From NCBI GenBank assembly GCA_016713565.1, contig JADJOX010000001.1, positions 186,001 to 250,000 on the forward strand: a stretch of 64,000 bases of DNA. The letters run 5' to 3'. The stretch is from Ignavibacteriota bacterium. GTDB lineage: Bacteria > Bacteroidota > Ignavibacteria > Ignavibacteriales > Melioribacteraceae. Shown here in pieces: positions 1 through 9,074 of this stretch (its first letter is position 1; the number at the start of each line of letters is the position of its first letter). Below the pieces are notes generated by a model, which did not search any database, was not told where the DNA came from, and was given only the letters and a program-made list of their open reading frames with translations. The position numbers and the translations under genes are program-made.

Positions 1-1718
1 GAAACATTAAGAGAACTGTTATTACTTCCTGAAGTTGGTGAAACATTTAACCAGCTAGCGTTATCACTCACTGCCCAACTAACATTTGAGGCAATTGAAA
101 AATTTGTCGTACCGGAACTTGAGCCAACACTTTGTGAAGCTGGTGTTACTGCAAGTGTATTTGAATTTCCTGAACCTCCTTGAATAACACGAATAACTTT
201 TGTTAAACCGCCACCGACAAAAATTAATGAACCTTCACGAGAAGAACCTGTAGAATTTGCTTGATAAGTTACAATAACTTGACCATTACCGGTACCGGTT
301 TTTGGCGTTTTGCTTAACCATCCCGGAGTTCCTGTATTGTCGGATACTTTCCAACTTACATTAGATTGAACATTAACAGTTACTTGACCATATGAATTTG
401 GAAGGTTAAGAATTTCCGGTACAGTGATAAAGTTACCTCCACCATTAGTAGAAGTTCCGGCTTGAGTTACAGAAACAGTTCGAGTAATACCTCCCCCAAC
501 TGTTGTAATTGTAGCTGTTCTAGAACTAGTAGAAGTATTTTGATCGAATGTAACATTAAGAGAACTGTTATTGCTTCCTGAAGTTGGTGAAACATTTAAC
601 CAGCTAGCGTTATCACTAACTGCCCAACTAACGTTTGAGGCAATTGAAAAATTTGTCGTACCGGAACTTGAGCCAACACTTTGTGAAGCTGGTGTTACTG
701 CAAGTGTATTTGTAGTGCTGGATGTTCCTGCTTGAGTAATTGTTGCAGTTCTTGTTATACCACCACCAGTTACTGTTACTGTTGCGGTTCTTGAACTTGA
801 ACTTGAATTTACACCAAAGTTTGCAGTAAGTGTATTATTATTACTTCCGGAAGTTGGTGTAACACTTAACCAGCTTGCATTTGAAGAAGCACTCCAACTT
901 ACATTTGAAGAAACCGTTAGATTTGTACTACCAGCTGTAGATCCGACATTCTGTGATGAAGGACTTAGTGATAAACTATTGGTTGGAGTTACAGTTCCGC
1001 CATAACTAACAACTTTAAAATTTCTAAACACTTGATCGCTTACATCACTATTATATTTATCAGGACCGCTGCCAAGCCATATTCTTAAATCTTTTGGGGC
1101 ATAATCATTTGGACCGCTTGTACTCCAAACAACGGTTCCATTAACTGATGCTGAGAATCTTTTATTATTCCATTCTATTTTCATTTTATACCAAGTAGAT
1201 GCATTCCAACTCCAACCACTTCCAGTTGGTTCGGAAAACCAATCTCTTTGATCACCTCCACCTGGGAATACAGCATATGTTGAATTAAGTCTAGCAGTAG
1301 TTGGATTAGCGCATGTAATTACCGCTTTGAAAGCACTTTTATTTCCTCTCCAATGAAAATTCCATCTGAAGTAATTATACTTAAAGTCATTAAAATATTT
1401 TACAGGCTCAGAAATTCCTCGTCCATCATATAAAATAACAAAAGCATGATCTTCGTCCGACGGCATATTTGAAGGATGAAAACCTTTAACTTCAAATTCA
1501 ACATACCCATTGGTTATTTGTGGTAATTTATATAAAATGTGATTTTCTCCTTTACCAGGCTTGTAACCTTCAGATGAAAAAGAGCCACCTACTTTTTCTC
1601 CGACTGTTGACCCATTTAATGGATCATTAACAACAGTTGTCTGTCCAAATAATTGTAAAGAAAAAATAAATGTAATTAAGGCAAAGATTATTGGTGCTAA
1701 TTTTGGTTGATGAATCAT
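1..1718 (-). CDS. Exported multi-BACON-domain protein, C-terminus beyond window edge
   Basis: The frame is open from an ATG at 1718 down to the left edge (572 codons visible), so the gene is partial at its 3' end. The start is preceded by GGGGAT about 9 bases upstream. Residues 1-25 form a signal peptide ending FGQ. Residues about 27-240 resemble a concanavalin-like jelly-roll domain with many aromatics (for example FRWNFHWRG and WYKMKIEW), as in polysaccharide-binding LamG-type modules. Four BACON domains follow, at about 243-330, 336-425, 427-515 and 519 onward, each with the usual (V/A)SW...WL pattern and Ser/Thr/Gly-rich linkers. BACON domains are typical of Bacteroidetes surface proteins and often bind carbohydrate or mucin. 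A cell-surface glycan-binding role is inferred. Any catalytic or T9SS sorting domain would lie outside the window. Confidence 0.85.
   Translation of the reverse strand, partial: MIHQPKLAPIIFALITFIFSLQLFGQTTVVNDPLNGSTVGEKVGGSFSSEGYKPGKGENHILYKLPQITNGYVEFEVKGFHPSNMPSDEDHAFVILYDGRGISEPVKYFNDFKYNYFRWNFHWRGNKSAFKAVITCANPTTARLNSTYAVFPGGGDQRDWFSEPTGSGWSWNASTWYKMKIEWNNKRFSASVNGTVVWSTSGPNDYAPKDLRIWLGSGPDKYNSDVSDQVFRNFKVVSYGGTVTPTNSLSLSPSSQNVGSTAGSTNLTVSSNVSWSASSNASWLSVTPTSGSNNNTLTANFGVNSSSSSRTATVTVTGGGITRTATITQAGTSSTTNTLAVTPASQSVGSSSGTTNFSIASNVSWAVSDNASWLNVSPTSGSNNSSLNVTFDQNTSTSSRTATITTVGGGITRTVSVTQAGTSTNGGGNFITVPEILNLPNSYGQVTVNVQSNVSWKVSDNTGTPGWLSKTPKTGTGNGQVIVTYQANSTGSSREGSLIFVGGGLTKVIRVIQGGSGNSNTLAVTPASQSVGSSSGTTNFSIASNVSWAVSDNASWLNVSPTSGSNNSSLNV
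3..163 (-). repeat. Direct repeat copy A (BACON domain 4)
   Basis: This 161-base segment matches 552-712 with only three mismatches that I can count. All three fall at third codon positions and are synonymous (Ser, Val and Asn codons), so the encoded residues are identical. The similarity stops abruptly at position 2, within the window. Confidence 0.9.
552..712 (-). repeat. Direct repeat copy B (BACON domain 2)
   Basis: This is the partner of the repeat at 3-163, offset by 549 bases. A divergent BACON domain (domain 3) lies between the copies. The pattern suggests recent duplication or gene conversion between non-adjacent domains. Confidence 0.9.
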
Positions 1719-2023
1719 AACATCCCCATTTTTATTTATGAAAAAAAAATTAAAACATTTTTAAAATCAGGCTTAAAATTTCATTATCTGAAGAGAATTA
1801 AGGTTAAAAGTCCCAATTTCGGTATTTGACTATAATATTTATATTATAACCAAAAATTTAAAAGGAATTTTAGTATTACTTATAAATTTATTTCGTGTTT
1901 TATATCACAATTGTTAAATAATTGTATCAAAATTTGAATATAAATAAATTATATACAACAAAAAGAAGATTATTTTTACCAAAATCCAAAAACTTGGAAT
2001 CAATTATAAAAAAATAATTCATT
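1719..2023. other. AT-rich intergenic region, no gene
   Basis: This 305-base gap separates two minus-strand genes and must hold the promoter of the BACON gene. I see no ORF, RNA or strong terminator. A 19-base perfect inverted repeat (ACAATT, 7-base spacer, AATTGT) lies at 1907-1925. It could be an operator, but in DNA this AT-rich it may be chance. Confidence 0.5.
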
Positions 2024-2818
2024 TTATAAAAGGGAAAAACCTTGGTAAATTAAATAGAACGAAATTCCCAACAAAAAGAAACCAAGTAGCATAATAAATT
2101 TATTAAGCCAAGTAATACTTATTTTTTCTTTATATTTTATCAAAAACTTTGAAAGGAGGAAAAACCATAAATAACTGCCAACGCCAACCATTAAAGCGTA
2201 TGTAAAACTTAAAACTAACGTCGGTAAAGATTTTCTTTTAATAATTGCGGTATTTCCGTTCGGCAAAAAATCATAATTTTCTAAACTTTCTATTTTTTCG
2301 CCTGTTATTTCTTCAATAGAAATTACATTATCATATAATAAAATATCCAAACCACCTGTATTTAATCCAATTGAAGATGCAAAGGATAAAAGTAGAAAAG
2401 AAGAAGTGAACCAACCTAAAAACAATGAAGGATTTGTTAAATTTATAAGTAAACCGGTTCTAAATCCTCCGCTGTTATCTAATTTTTCATTTTCAGCTGT
2501 TTTGTTTAAACTGTCAATTTGCAGCTTCGTTCTTATAATTTTTATTGCTACATAAATTAAAAAAGTGGAACCGACAATTAGAATTACTGGGATTGCTTCC
2601 TGATATAAATTGTAAATGGATGTTAATCCGAAAACAGCAATAAATACATATATCATCTCAATAATTGCGCCGCCCAAAGCTAATCTTAAACAGTATCTGA
2701 TATTGCCCTTTAACGCATTTGAGGTAATTAAAATACTTATTGGTCCAGCAATTGGAACCGAAAAAAAGAATCCGGCAAATAAACCAAGACAAACAATTAC
2801 TATTAAACTTTCGGTCAT
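2024..2818 (-). CDS. LysE/RhtB-type amino acid exporter family protein
   Basis: A 264-aa integral membrane protein. The N-terminal helix and the motif VPIAGPISILI (about residues 21-31) followed by a Gly/Ala-rich second helix match the LysE superfamily, which exports amino acids such as lysine, threonine or homoserine from the cytoplasm. About six hydrophobic segments are visible. A polar stretch of about 60 residues (roughly 150-205) separates the third and fourth segments and is longer than in standard RhtB proteins. The substrate cannot be told from sequence. It lies alone, 128 bases downstream of the SixA-like gene on the same strand. Confidence 0.75.
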   Translation of the reverse strand: MTESLIVIVCLGLFAGFFFSVPIAGPISILITSNALKGNIRYCLRLALGGAIIEMIYVFIAVFGLTSIYNLYQEAIPVILIVGSTFLIYVAIKIIRTKLQIDSLNKTAENEKLDNSGGFRTGLLINLTNPSLFLGWFTSSFLLLSFASSIGLNTGGLDILLYDNVISIEEITGEKIESLENYDFLPNGNTAIIKRKSLPTLVLSFTYALMVGVGSYLWFFLLSKFLIKYKEKISITWLNKFIMLLGFFLLGISFYLIYQGFSLL

Positions 2819-2946
2819 TATTTTAAATTAGCTGATATATTATAATTTCAATTTAGTAAATGAAAATGTTTTTACAAAAGTAAAATGTTAAAATAATATT
2901 GGGATAATGTAAAGTTCAGATCTTACACAAACTGGAAAATTTCAAA

Positions 2947-3447
2947 TTAATTATTTAAATACTTTTTGGGGTATTCGAATAAAATCAATTTGCCGGTGTT
3001 TCCTTCTATTTCCTTCCACGAATTCAAATTAAAGTCTATATGTACAAATCCGCTCGTCGGCAGATTTTCAATATGTTTATCAGATAAGTAATTAGATAGC
3101 AAAGTAAATGTGGGATTATGTCCGAACAGCATTATTGAGTCAATGTCATCATTTATTGAATAGATAATTCTCATTATATCGGAAACGACCGCGTGATATA
3201 TTCTTTCGTCTTGAATTATTTTTTTTGGATCAAAATGTAGAAATTCGCTGATAATTTCTGCCGTTGTTATTGCGCGTTTTGCCGGACTTGAAATAACGAT
3301 TTGAGGAGTTTTTATTAATTTTGAAATAACACTTCCCATAAACGGTGCATTTTTCAAGCCTCTGTCATTTAAAGGTCTATCAAAATCTGGAATATGCCCA
3401 TTTTCCCAGCTTGATTTTGCGTGTCGCATTAAGTAAAGTGATTTCAA
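2947..3447 (-). CDS. SixA-like histidine phosphatase family protein
   Basis: A 166-aa protein opening with the phosphoglycerate mutase/histidine phosphatase signature LMRHAKSSW (RH at residues 8-9, the catalytic phospho-His site). The second conserved region, with the general-acid and second His environment, is seen as MLFGHNPT near residue 107. SixA in Escherichia coli dephosphorylates phosphohistidine on HPt or PTS proteins. Many Bacteroidetes have this short form without a known target. It lies 15 bases downstream of the HD-domain gene on the same strand, so the two are probably co-transcribed. Family assignment is firm; substrate is not known. Confidence 0.82.
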   Translation of the reverse strand: MKSLYLMRHAKSSWENGHIPDFDRPLNDRGLKNAPFMGSVISKLIKTPQIVISSPAKRAITTAEIISEFLHFDPKKIIQDERIYHAVVSDIMRIIYSINDDIDSIMLFGHNPTFTLLSNYLSDKHIENLPTSGFVHIDFNLNSWKEIEGNTGKLILFEYPKKYLNN

Positions 3448-3462
3448 AATATTAACCCGTAA

Positions 3463-4062
3463 TTATTTTTTTGAAAATGTTTTATAGCTTTCGTAAAGTA
3501 TTTCAAGATTTGTTTTTTTTATCGGTTCATAAAACTTATTTGCGTAATCTGTAAAAAATTTCGAGTCATTTACAAAATCGATGTTTTTCTTTAACCACTC
3601 ATCGTCAGTATATCTTTTGTCCTTTCTAATTTCAATTTCCATTCTAAGCAAATTACTTTTCTCAAAGAAAAGTTCGGAGCCAACATGACTGATATCTGCA
3701 TCGCAAATAATTTGTTCTAAAAAATTCATGGGTGTGTGAGGGAGTGCCGTAACTTTAATACATTTTATAATTACATCTATTTCTGAGTCTGGAACTTTAC
3801 GGGACCTAAAATATTCCAATGCAAAATTCGCACTTAATTCTTCATGATCTTCCCAGATTTTTAGATGACCAATATCATGAAACCACGCTGCGGCAATTAC
3901 CAAATTTGAATCGGATTGAGATAGATGAGAATACAGTGAAATTTGTCTTACGGCATTTACAACATCAACGACATGATTTATATTGTGATAAACAATTTCC
4001 TTTTGGCAATTATTATCATAATAATTTTTAATATAATTTTCTATTTCAAAAAGGTTGATCAA
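3463..4062 (-). CDS. HD-domain metal-dependent phosphohydrolase family protein
   Basis: A 199-aa soluble protein with the HD-domain metal ligands: an early His (YHNINHVVDV, about residue 25), the HD pair in AWFHDIGH (about 62-67), and a later Asp in CDADISH (about 121-126). Such stand-alone HD proteins hydrolyse phosphomonoesters or nucleotides, but the substrate is not predictable. It is the first gene of a likely two-gene unit with the SixA-like phosphatase. It is divergent from the outer-membrane pair starting at 4191, so the 128-base gap between them carries both promoters. Confidence 0.75.
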   Translation of the reverse strand: MINLFEIENYIKNYYDNNCQKEIVYHNINHVVDVVNAVRQISLYSHLSQSDSNLVIAAAWFHDIGHLKIWEDHEELSANFALEYFRSRKVPDSEIDVIIKCIKVTALPHTPMNFLEQIICDADISHVGSELFFEKSNLLRMEIEIRKDKRYTDDEWLKKNIDFVNDSKFFTDYANKFYEPIKKTNLEILYESYKTFSKK

Positions 4063-4190
4063 AATGTAAACTGTATAAATTTATATTATTGTTTTTTATT
4101 TTTTTGTTAGTGAAAATTTATGTGAATGTAACAAAAATACTAAATAAAATTTTATTTATTCTAAATCATTATTGTTAACTATTTTTAAAA

Positions 4191-4760
4191 ATGAAAATGA
4201 ATCTATATTGTAAAATAATTTTTCTGCAGATAATTTTAATATTTATTTATAATGGTATATCATTTTCTCAAGAGATTGTTTGGGAAAATATTTCATTTGG
4301 ACCAAGCGTTTCTTACCTAATGTTTACTGAAGATTTAGGAAGTAATTGGGAAAATTCGCCTGCAATAGGCGGAGTAATTAATTATAAAATTCATAGTAAT
4401 GTTTCAGTTATAGCAGAAGGATTAATCTCAAAATTTAACCCGAAGAAAGCAAATCTTCCGGAAATAGTTTATCTAGGATTAATTGGCGGAATAAAATACT
4501 CTTCTGATTTAGCAAAAAATGTTTCAATTCTATTTTCCGGCGGTATTCAAAGCAATTCGTTTGAATTTGAAGAACAAGGTGAACACCAACTTGAAGATAA
4601 TTCCAGTGAATCTGAATTTGGTGTATTTATCGGAACCGGAATCGGTTCGACTTTTATTAACGAAATTCCATTGGAAATTAACTTAAGGTATCAGTCAATT
4701 TTTACCAAACCGACCGCAATTAAAATAATTTCAATTAGTCTTTCGGTCTTTATTTTATGA
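4191..4760 (+). CDS. Small outer-membrane beta-barrel-like protein
   Basis: A 189-aa protein with a signal peptide (cleavage after SFS, about residue 26). The rest alternates hydrophobic and polar residues in about eight short strands (for example ISFGPSVSYLMF, GVINYKIHSNVSVIAEGLIS and LPLEINLRYQSIF), as in OmpA/OmpX-sized porin-fold proteins. It ends in a hydrophobic strand (SISLSVFIL), usual for BAM-inserted barrels. The stop overlaps the start of the next gene by four bases (ATGA), so the two are translated together. I do not recognise a specific family, and the function is unknown. Confidence 0.65.
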   Translation: MKMNLYCKIIFLQIILIFIYNGISFSQEIVWENISFGPSVSYLMFTEDLGSNWENSPAIGGVINYKIHSNVSVIAEGLISKFNPKKANLPEIVYLGLIGGIKYSSDLAKNVSILFSGGIQSNSFEFEEQGEHQLEDNSSESEFGVFIGTGIGSTFINEIPLEINLRYQSIFTKPTAIKIISISLSVFIL

Positions 4761-6679
4761 AAGCGTTTTTCAAATATATATTCTTATTCATTTTATATTT
4801 AATTTGTACGAATAATGTCTTAGCACAAAATAATGAAGTCAGTAAAAAATACTATCTTGACGAATTTTCTCTAAGAAATTCAAATTATTTTAATTCCGGT
4901 ATTAACTACAATAATTATGGAGCAAACAGATTTTCCGCAAATCCTTCATTTTCGGTTTTGGATAACTGGAGTTCGCTTAATACTAAAATAATCTTAAACG
5001 ATCTTCCAATAAATATTTCTCTGCTTGGTTACAGTTCGTTGGATTTTTTACCTATCGATATTTTAACAAATGAAATAATTGCACAAAATTTTTCTGAAGT
5101 TAATTCAATTAAAATTACAAGTCGAAAGATATCCGACAGTTTGGAAATTAAATTTAGAAGTTTTTTGGGCGGTGAAACCGGCGATCCGTTGATTTATATT
5201 TTTACACGACCCGATATTGCTCATGTTAATAAAAATAAAATAGTGCCATCTGCGGTTTTTAGTCTGTCTAATTCTTTTGATAAAATTCAATATAGAATTT
5301 CAGCGGGATATTTCGGATATTTTTCTACAGGTTCAATTAATGATCAAATCATGTTTAATAAAAGTAAATACTATTTTGGAAAACAAAACAAGCAGTTTTT
5401 AGCCGGGACCGAGTTAAATTATCAAATAAGTGAAACAAAGAACATCGAATTTAAATTTAATTTTATTAGTTATTATGGATGGGACATTCCACCATTTATA
5501 AATACCTTTTTACATTTTGAAAATTACTTTCACAGAGCGCAAATTTCGTTTAATAATTTAATAGAAAATTTTTCTTTCAAAATTAAAAAAGACGGGCAGA
5601 TTGTATATTTCAATAATACTGAAACGGAAAAGGAAATAGGTGTATTAGAAAATGATTTTTCAATATTTGCTGATTGGAGAAAGAGTTATGATAAAAATTT
5701 ATTATTTGTAAATACGGAAATTAATAATATTTCAACGGAAAATGTTAAAACTAATTCAAATAATATTTTTAAATACTATTTAAATAAGGAAATAAATAAA
5801 ATTAATTTGAATGCGGGAATCGGTTATAAATATTTTATTAATGATAAAATAAATTCCTTACTGCGGATTGGTTTTAATAAACATTATATAAAATCATCTT
5901 TAAACTATAGTTTTAATTTTAATTATAAGTTTAACGAAAATAATGAAATAAATTTATTTCACTCTTCATTTGTAAATTATCCAAACGAAATTGAGCTCTA
6001 CGGAAATTATATTAGAGAATTTACAAACTCCGAAAACCAATTAAATATGATTTCTCAAATTAAATCAAACGATAATTTGGATTATGAAAGAAGGATGAAT
6101 TTTGGAATAACTTATTTAAGCAGATTTACCGATAATGTCAATTTTGAAATAGTTCCAATTTACGAAATTGTCAAAAATCCAATTGAAATGAAAAGCACAG
6201 CAAACTTTAGAGATTATTTCACAAATGAATTTGTAACAAACGGTTTTTACTTAAACGGCGAAAACAAAAGCGCATTTAGTGTCTATAATAGTTTAAATTT
6301 TAACTTATCAGAGAATATTAATTTTACTTGCGAATATAAATTTACCGAAAATTCCGGAGCCGGTTATTTTCCAAGACATAAATCAAAGTTAGAAATTAAT
6401 TATAACTTACCTATTCTTGGATTTTTTGAGCTGAATTGGATTTATCAATCAAAGACAAGATGGAAAAATTTTGACCTTTCAAATAATGATTTAGGAATAA
6501 TTGATAATTTCTCTACAATTAATTTTTATTACCGTTTAGAACTATATAAGTTTTACTTTATTGAAAATCTTCATTTTATAATCGGTTTGGAAAATTTATT
6601 GGATGAAGAAGTTAAGTTTATGCCGAACGGAAATGTGCTGAACAGATTGATAAAATTTTCACTAAGTGCGGAACTCTAA
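4757..6679 (+). CDS. TonB-dependent-receptor-like outer membrane protein
   Basis: A 640-aa protein with a signal peptide (ends VLAQ, residue 24) and no carboxypeptidase-like or CNA domain. Residues about 70-150 look like a short plug: KIILNDLPINI corresponds to the usual 'vDGvpi' strand, followed by LDFLPIDIL and an SEVNSIKI strand where normal plugs read 'IeRIEV'. The remaining 490 residues are beta-strand rich. The end has the TonB-receptor-like GLENLLDEEV followed by a terminal amphipathic strand. It is translationally coupled to the small barrel gene upstream. Transport of a specific ligand cannot be inferred. I see no TonB box, so energised transport is uncertain. Confidence 0.65.
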   Translation: MKAFFKYIFLFILYLICTNNVLAQNNEVSKKYYLDEFSLRNSNYFNSGINYNNYGANRFSANPSFSVLDNWSSLNTKIILNDLPINISLLGYSSLDFLPIDILTNEIIAQNFSEVNSIKITSRKISDSLEIKFRSFLGGETGDPLIYIFTRPDIAHVNKNKIVPSAVFSLSNSFDKIQYRISAGYFGYFSTGSINDQIMFNKSKYYFGKQNKQFLAGTELNYQISETKNIEFKFNFISYYGWDIPPFINTFLHFENYFHRAQISFNNLIENFSFKIKKDGQIVYFNNTETEKEIGVLENDFSIFADWRKSYDKNLLFVNTEINNISTENVKTNSNNIFKYYLNKEINKINLNAGIGYKYFINDKINSLLRIGFNKHYIKSSLNYSFNFNYKFNENNEINLFHSSFVNYPNEIELYGNYIREFTNSENQLNMISQIKSNDNLDYERRMNFGITYLSRFTDNVNFEIVPIYEIVKNPIEMKSTANFRDYFTNEFVTNGFYLNGENKSAFSVYNSLNFNLSENINFTCEYKFTENSGAGYFPRHKSKLEINYNLPILGFFELNWIYQSKTRWKNFDLSNNDLGIIDNFSTINFYYRLELYKFYFIENLHFIIGLENLLDEEVKFMPNGNVLNRLIKFSLSAEL

Positions 6680-6694
6680 TAAATTATTTATTTG

Positions 6695-7291
6695 TTATAA
6701 ACCGGATAAAGTTTTTATATCTTGAATAATCTCATCGATACTTATTTTACTTCCATTATAATTTTTTCTTAAAATTCCATTTTGATCGATCAATTGAATT
6801 CTATCCGTATGAACATAATAATATTTTTTCATTCCGTTTTCATAAACCGTTGAATCCGATTTTATAATTACCATTCCAACATCTTTCATCAATGAATCAA
6901 TAGTTTCTTTTGAACTCGTTAAAAAATTCCAATTCTCTAAATTTAAATCTCTAACTTTTGCAAACCTATTTAAGACGGAGGGTTTGTCTTCTTCCGGATC
7001 AAAACTTATTGAGACGAATTCCACATTTTTAATTTCTTGTTTAATCAAATTTTCTTGAATTAAACGCATGTTATTTGTGGTTAAGGGACAAACATCAACG
7101 CAATTTGTAAAAATGTAACCGATTACTGCTATTTTACCTTTAATTATTTTTGGAAACCGAACTTGAACGCTGTCTTGATTCAATAAAGAATAATTGTTCT
7201 TTGTAAAATCTTCCAATTCTTCTAAATCAGCTTTGCAGCCGGAAAATATTGAGGCAAATAGAATTGCAATTAAATATATAAATCTTTTCAT
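6695..7291 (-). CDS. SCO1/SenC family copper chaperone
   Basis: A 198-aa lipoprotein-like protein (signal with SGCKA, Cys19) with a thioredoxin-like fold. The copper ligands of the SCO family are present: CVDVCP (CxxxC, about residues 63-67) and a His in YVHTDR (about 154). SCO proteins deliver copper to cytochrome oxidases or keep their cysteines reduced in the periplasm. The gene lies 3 bases after the DsbD_2/TauE-like gene and closes the cbb3 oxidase block. This supports a role in loading CuB, as described for SenC and PCu proteins with cbb3 enzymes. It ends convergently with the TonB-like gene, 15 bases away. Confidence 0.88.
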   Translation of the reverse strand: MKRFIYLIAILFASIFSGCKADLEELEDFTKNNYSLLNQDSVQVRFPKIIKGKIAVIGYIFTNCVDVCPLTTNNMRLIQENLIKQEIKNVEFVSISFDPEEDKPSVLNRFAKVRDLNLENWNFLTSSKETIDSLMKDVGMVIIKSDSTVYENGMKKYYYVHTDRIQLIDQNGILRKNYNGSKISIDEIIQDIKTLSGL

Positions 7292-7294
7292 AAA

Positions 7295-8032
7295 TTATTT
7301 TTTTAGTGGTTGATGATTTTCAGGGTCGCAGTATTCGGCATTCTGCAATGAATCATTAGATAGTTTTGGACTAATATATTTTATATTTAAGTTCAACCCT
7401 CTTAATATAAAAATGATTGCAAGAACAACGGCAAAAACCGGAATTAATTTATTCATTTTGCGTTTAACATTTATACTTATAAATTTTCCAACTAAAGCTG
7501 TTCCTAACATTATCGGAGTTGTTCCCAATCCAAAAAGAGCCATAAAAATTGCACCGGATAAAGCATTTCCTGTTGTTATGGCGCCTGCTAAAGCAACATA
7601 AACAAATCCGCATGGTAAAAAGCCGTTAAGAATTCCAAAAATGAAAAGTTCAAAAGGCGAACCGGATTTTGTAAGTTTCTTAAAAGAATTTTTTACAAAG
7701 TTGCTCGGCAATTGATACAAAAATGTTGATGATAATTTTCCTTTAAATCTACTTGGCAATAAATAATAAAGCAGAATTGAAATACCAATCGCAATTGTAG
7801 CAAATCTTTGGAAACCGACAAATGTAATTCCTCTGCCGAAAAATCCAAACACCGCTCCGAAAAATGAATATGTAAATATTCTTCCTAAATTGTATAAAAT
7901 TCTGCTAAGTATTAACATTGAGTTAGAAGAATTACCGGTCGGTAGAGCCAAAACAATTGGTCCGCACATTCCAACACAATGAAAGCTGCCTAAAAAGCCA
8001 ATAAGAAAACCGCCTAAAACTTCTGGTCCCAT
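7295..8032 (-). CDS. Sulfite exporter TauE/SafE-like (DsbD_2) membrane protein
   Basis: A 245-aa membrane protein with about six helices. The N-terminal motif GFLGSFHCVGMCGPIVLALP holds a CxxxC in the first helix. A second similar half has NGFLPCGFVYVALAGA (about 130-145), giving the pseudo-symmetric DsbD/UreH-like family that annotation often calls 'sulfite exporter TauE/SafE'. In Bacteroidetes and Proteobacteria these genes travel with cco genes. The conserved cysteines suggest thiol or copper transfer across the membrane. It is coupled to the SCO1 gene (3-base gap), so copper handling for the oxidase is the best inference. Confidence 0.8.
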   Translation of the reverse strand: MGPEVLGGFLIGFLGSFHCVGMCGPIVLALPTGNSSNSMLILSRILYNLGRIFTYSFFGAVFGFFGRGITFVGFQRFATIAIGISILLYYLLPSRFKGKLSSTFLYQLPSNFVKNSFKKLTKSGSPFELFIFGILNGFLPCGFVYVALAGAITTGNALSGAIFMALFGLGTTPIMLGTALVGKFISINVKRKMNKLIPVFAVVLAIIFILRGLNLNIKYISPKLSNDSLQNAEYCDPENHQPLKK

Positions 8033-8108
8033 AAATCATTTATTTTATTCATATTAAAATTAACCTGATTCTGCGTTAATTGGAAATGTAAAAAAATATT
8101 TACTTTGC

Positions 8109-9074
8109 CTAAAGCCAAACGCCGTTTATCAAATAATATTTAATTGGAAAAAATGAGACTAAACAAACATATATTGTATTAAAAATAATTGATGTTTTAA
8201 ATGTGTTCAACTTTATGTCCCAAAAATATTTTAATGCAAAATTTGCAGAACCGAAAAATGTGCCGAGAAATAAAAAAATGAATATAAAATAACCAATAAA
8301 ATTATAATCCTTTTGTAATATGCAGAAAGGGCAGTGATGAGTAGGCAATTCGTAAATGTAAGTCCCAAAAAAACTAGTAAGCGTTATTAACGAAAAAATT
8401 AAAAAAATAAAATTCACTACTCCTATAATTTTGAAATTATTTTTAAAAGTGAAAAATAACAGCACGATATACAAAGAATAAAATAAAGGCACAGATATAA
8501 AATTCGGGATTATAATAATTTGACCAATCAATGAACTTGTTCCTTCATTAAAAACTGTACTACAGCAGCTTACAATTTCTTCGGGATTTATATCAAAGAA
8601 ATACAATAATTGAAGTATCAATTCTGCAGAAAAGAATAAGTAAATGAGCAAAAAATATTTAAACTTACTTTTGGTATAAGGAAAATTTTCATACTCCAAA
8701 TCTTTATTATTTATTAAAATCCAATATCCGAATAAATAAATGTTGAAAAGTTTTGTTATTAATAAATAAATTCCAAAACCTGAAGCAGTTGTAACACCGA
8801 CTGCGCACATTGCTCCCGGTATAACTGCAGATAATTTATCTATAGTATAAATAAAAAATACTATTAAAATAATTTTTAGATATAAAGAGAATTTGATTAT
8901 ATAAGACGCAAGATAGGTTTGCTTTTCCAAATTATATTGAATAGAAGTCGTTTCGCTTAAATTAAAATTCTTATAAATTCTATATGAAATTAAGGCAGCG
9001 ATTGAATTAAAGATTAAAAGCAAAAAATCAATAACAAATAAAACAATAACTTCAGGCGTTAATAAAATGCTCAT
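8109..9074 (-). CDS. Eight-helix membrane protein with CPFC and Cys-Cys motifs, unknown function
   Basis: A 321-aa, strongly hydrophobic protein with about eight transmembrane segments. I do not recognise a named family. Three cysteine sites sit at or near helix ends: PGAMCAVG (Cys90), VSCCST (Cys170-171) and THHCPFC (His246, His247, Cys248, Cys251). A CxxC next to two histidines is suggestive of redox or soft-metal chemistry. Its ATG overlaps the stop of the ABC ATPase gene by four bases, so it belongs to the NosL/ABC operon inside the cbb3 block. A role in copper or thiol movement for oxidase assembly is inferred from context only. Confidence 0.7.
   Translation of the reverse strand: MSILLTPEVIVLFVIDFLLLIFNSIAALISYRIYKNFNLSETTSIQYNLEKQTYLASYIIKFSLYLKIILIVFFIYTIDKLSAVIPGAMCAVGVTTASGFGIYLLITKLFNIYLFGYWILINNKDLEYENFPYTKSKFKYFLLIYLFFSAELILQLLYFFDINPEEIVSCCSTVFNEGTSSLIGQIIIIPNFISVPLFYSLYIVLLFFTFKNNFKIIGVVNFIFLIFSLITLTSFFGTYIYELPTHHCPFCILQKDYNFIGYFIFIFLFLGTFFGSANFALKYFWDIKLNTFKTSIIFNTIYVCLVSFFPIKYYLINGVWL

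Noticed and set aside
1907..1925. 19-base inverted repeat ACAATT-N7-AATTGT as a possible operator
   Set aside because: It is perfect but short, and built of A and T in very AT-rich DNA. No regulator gene or second site supports it.
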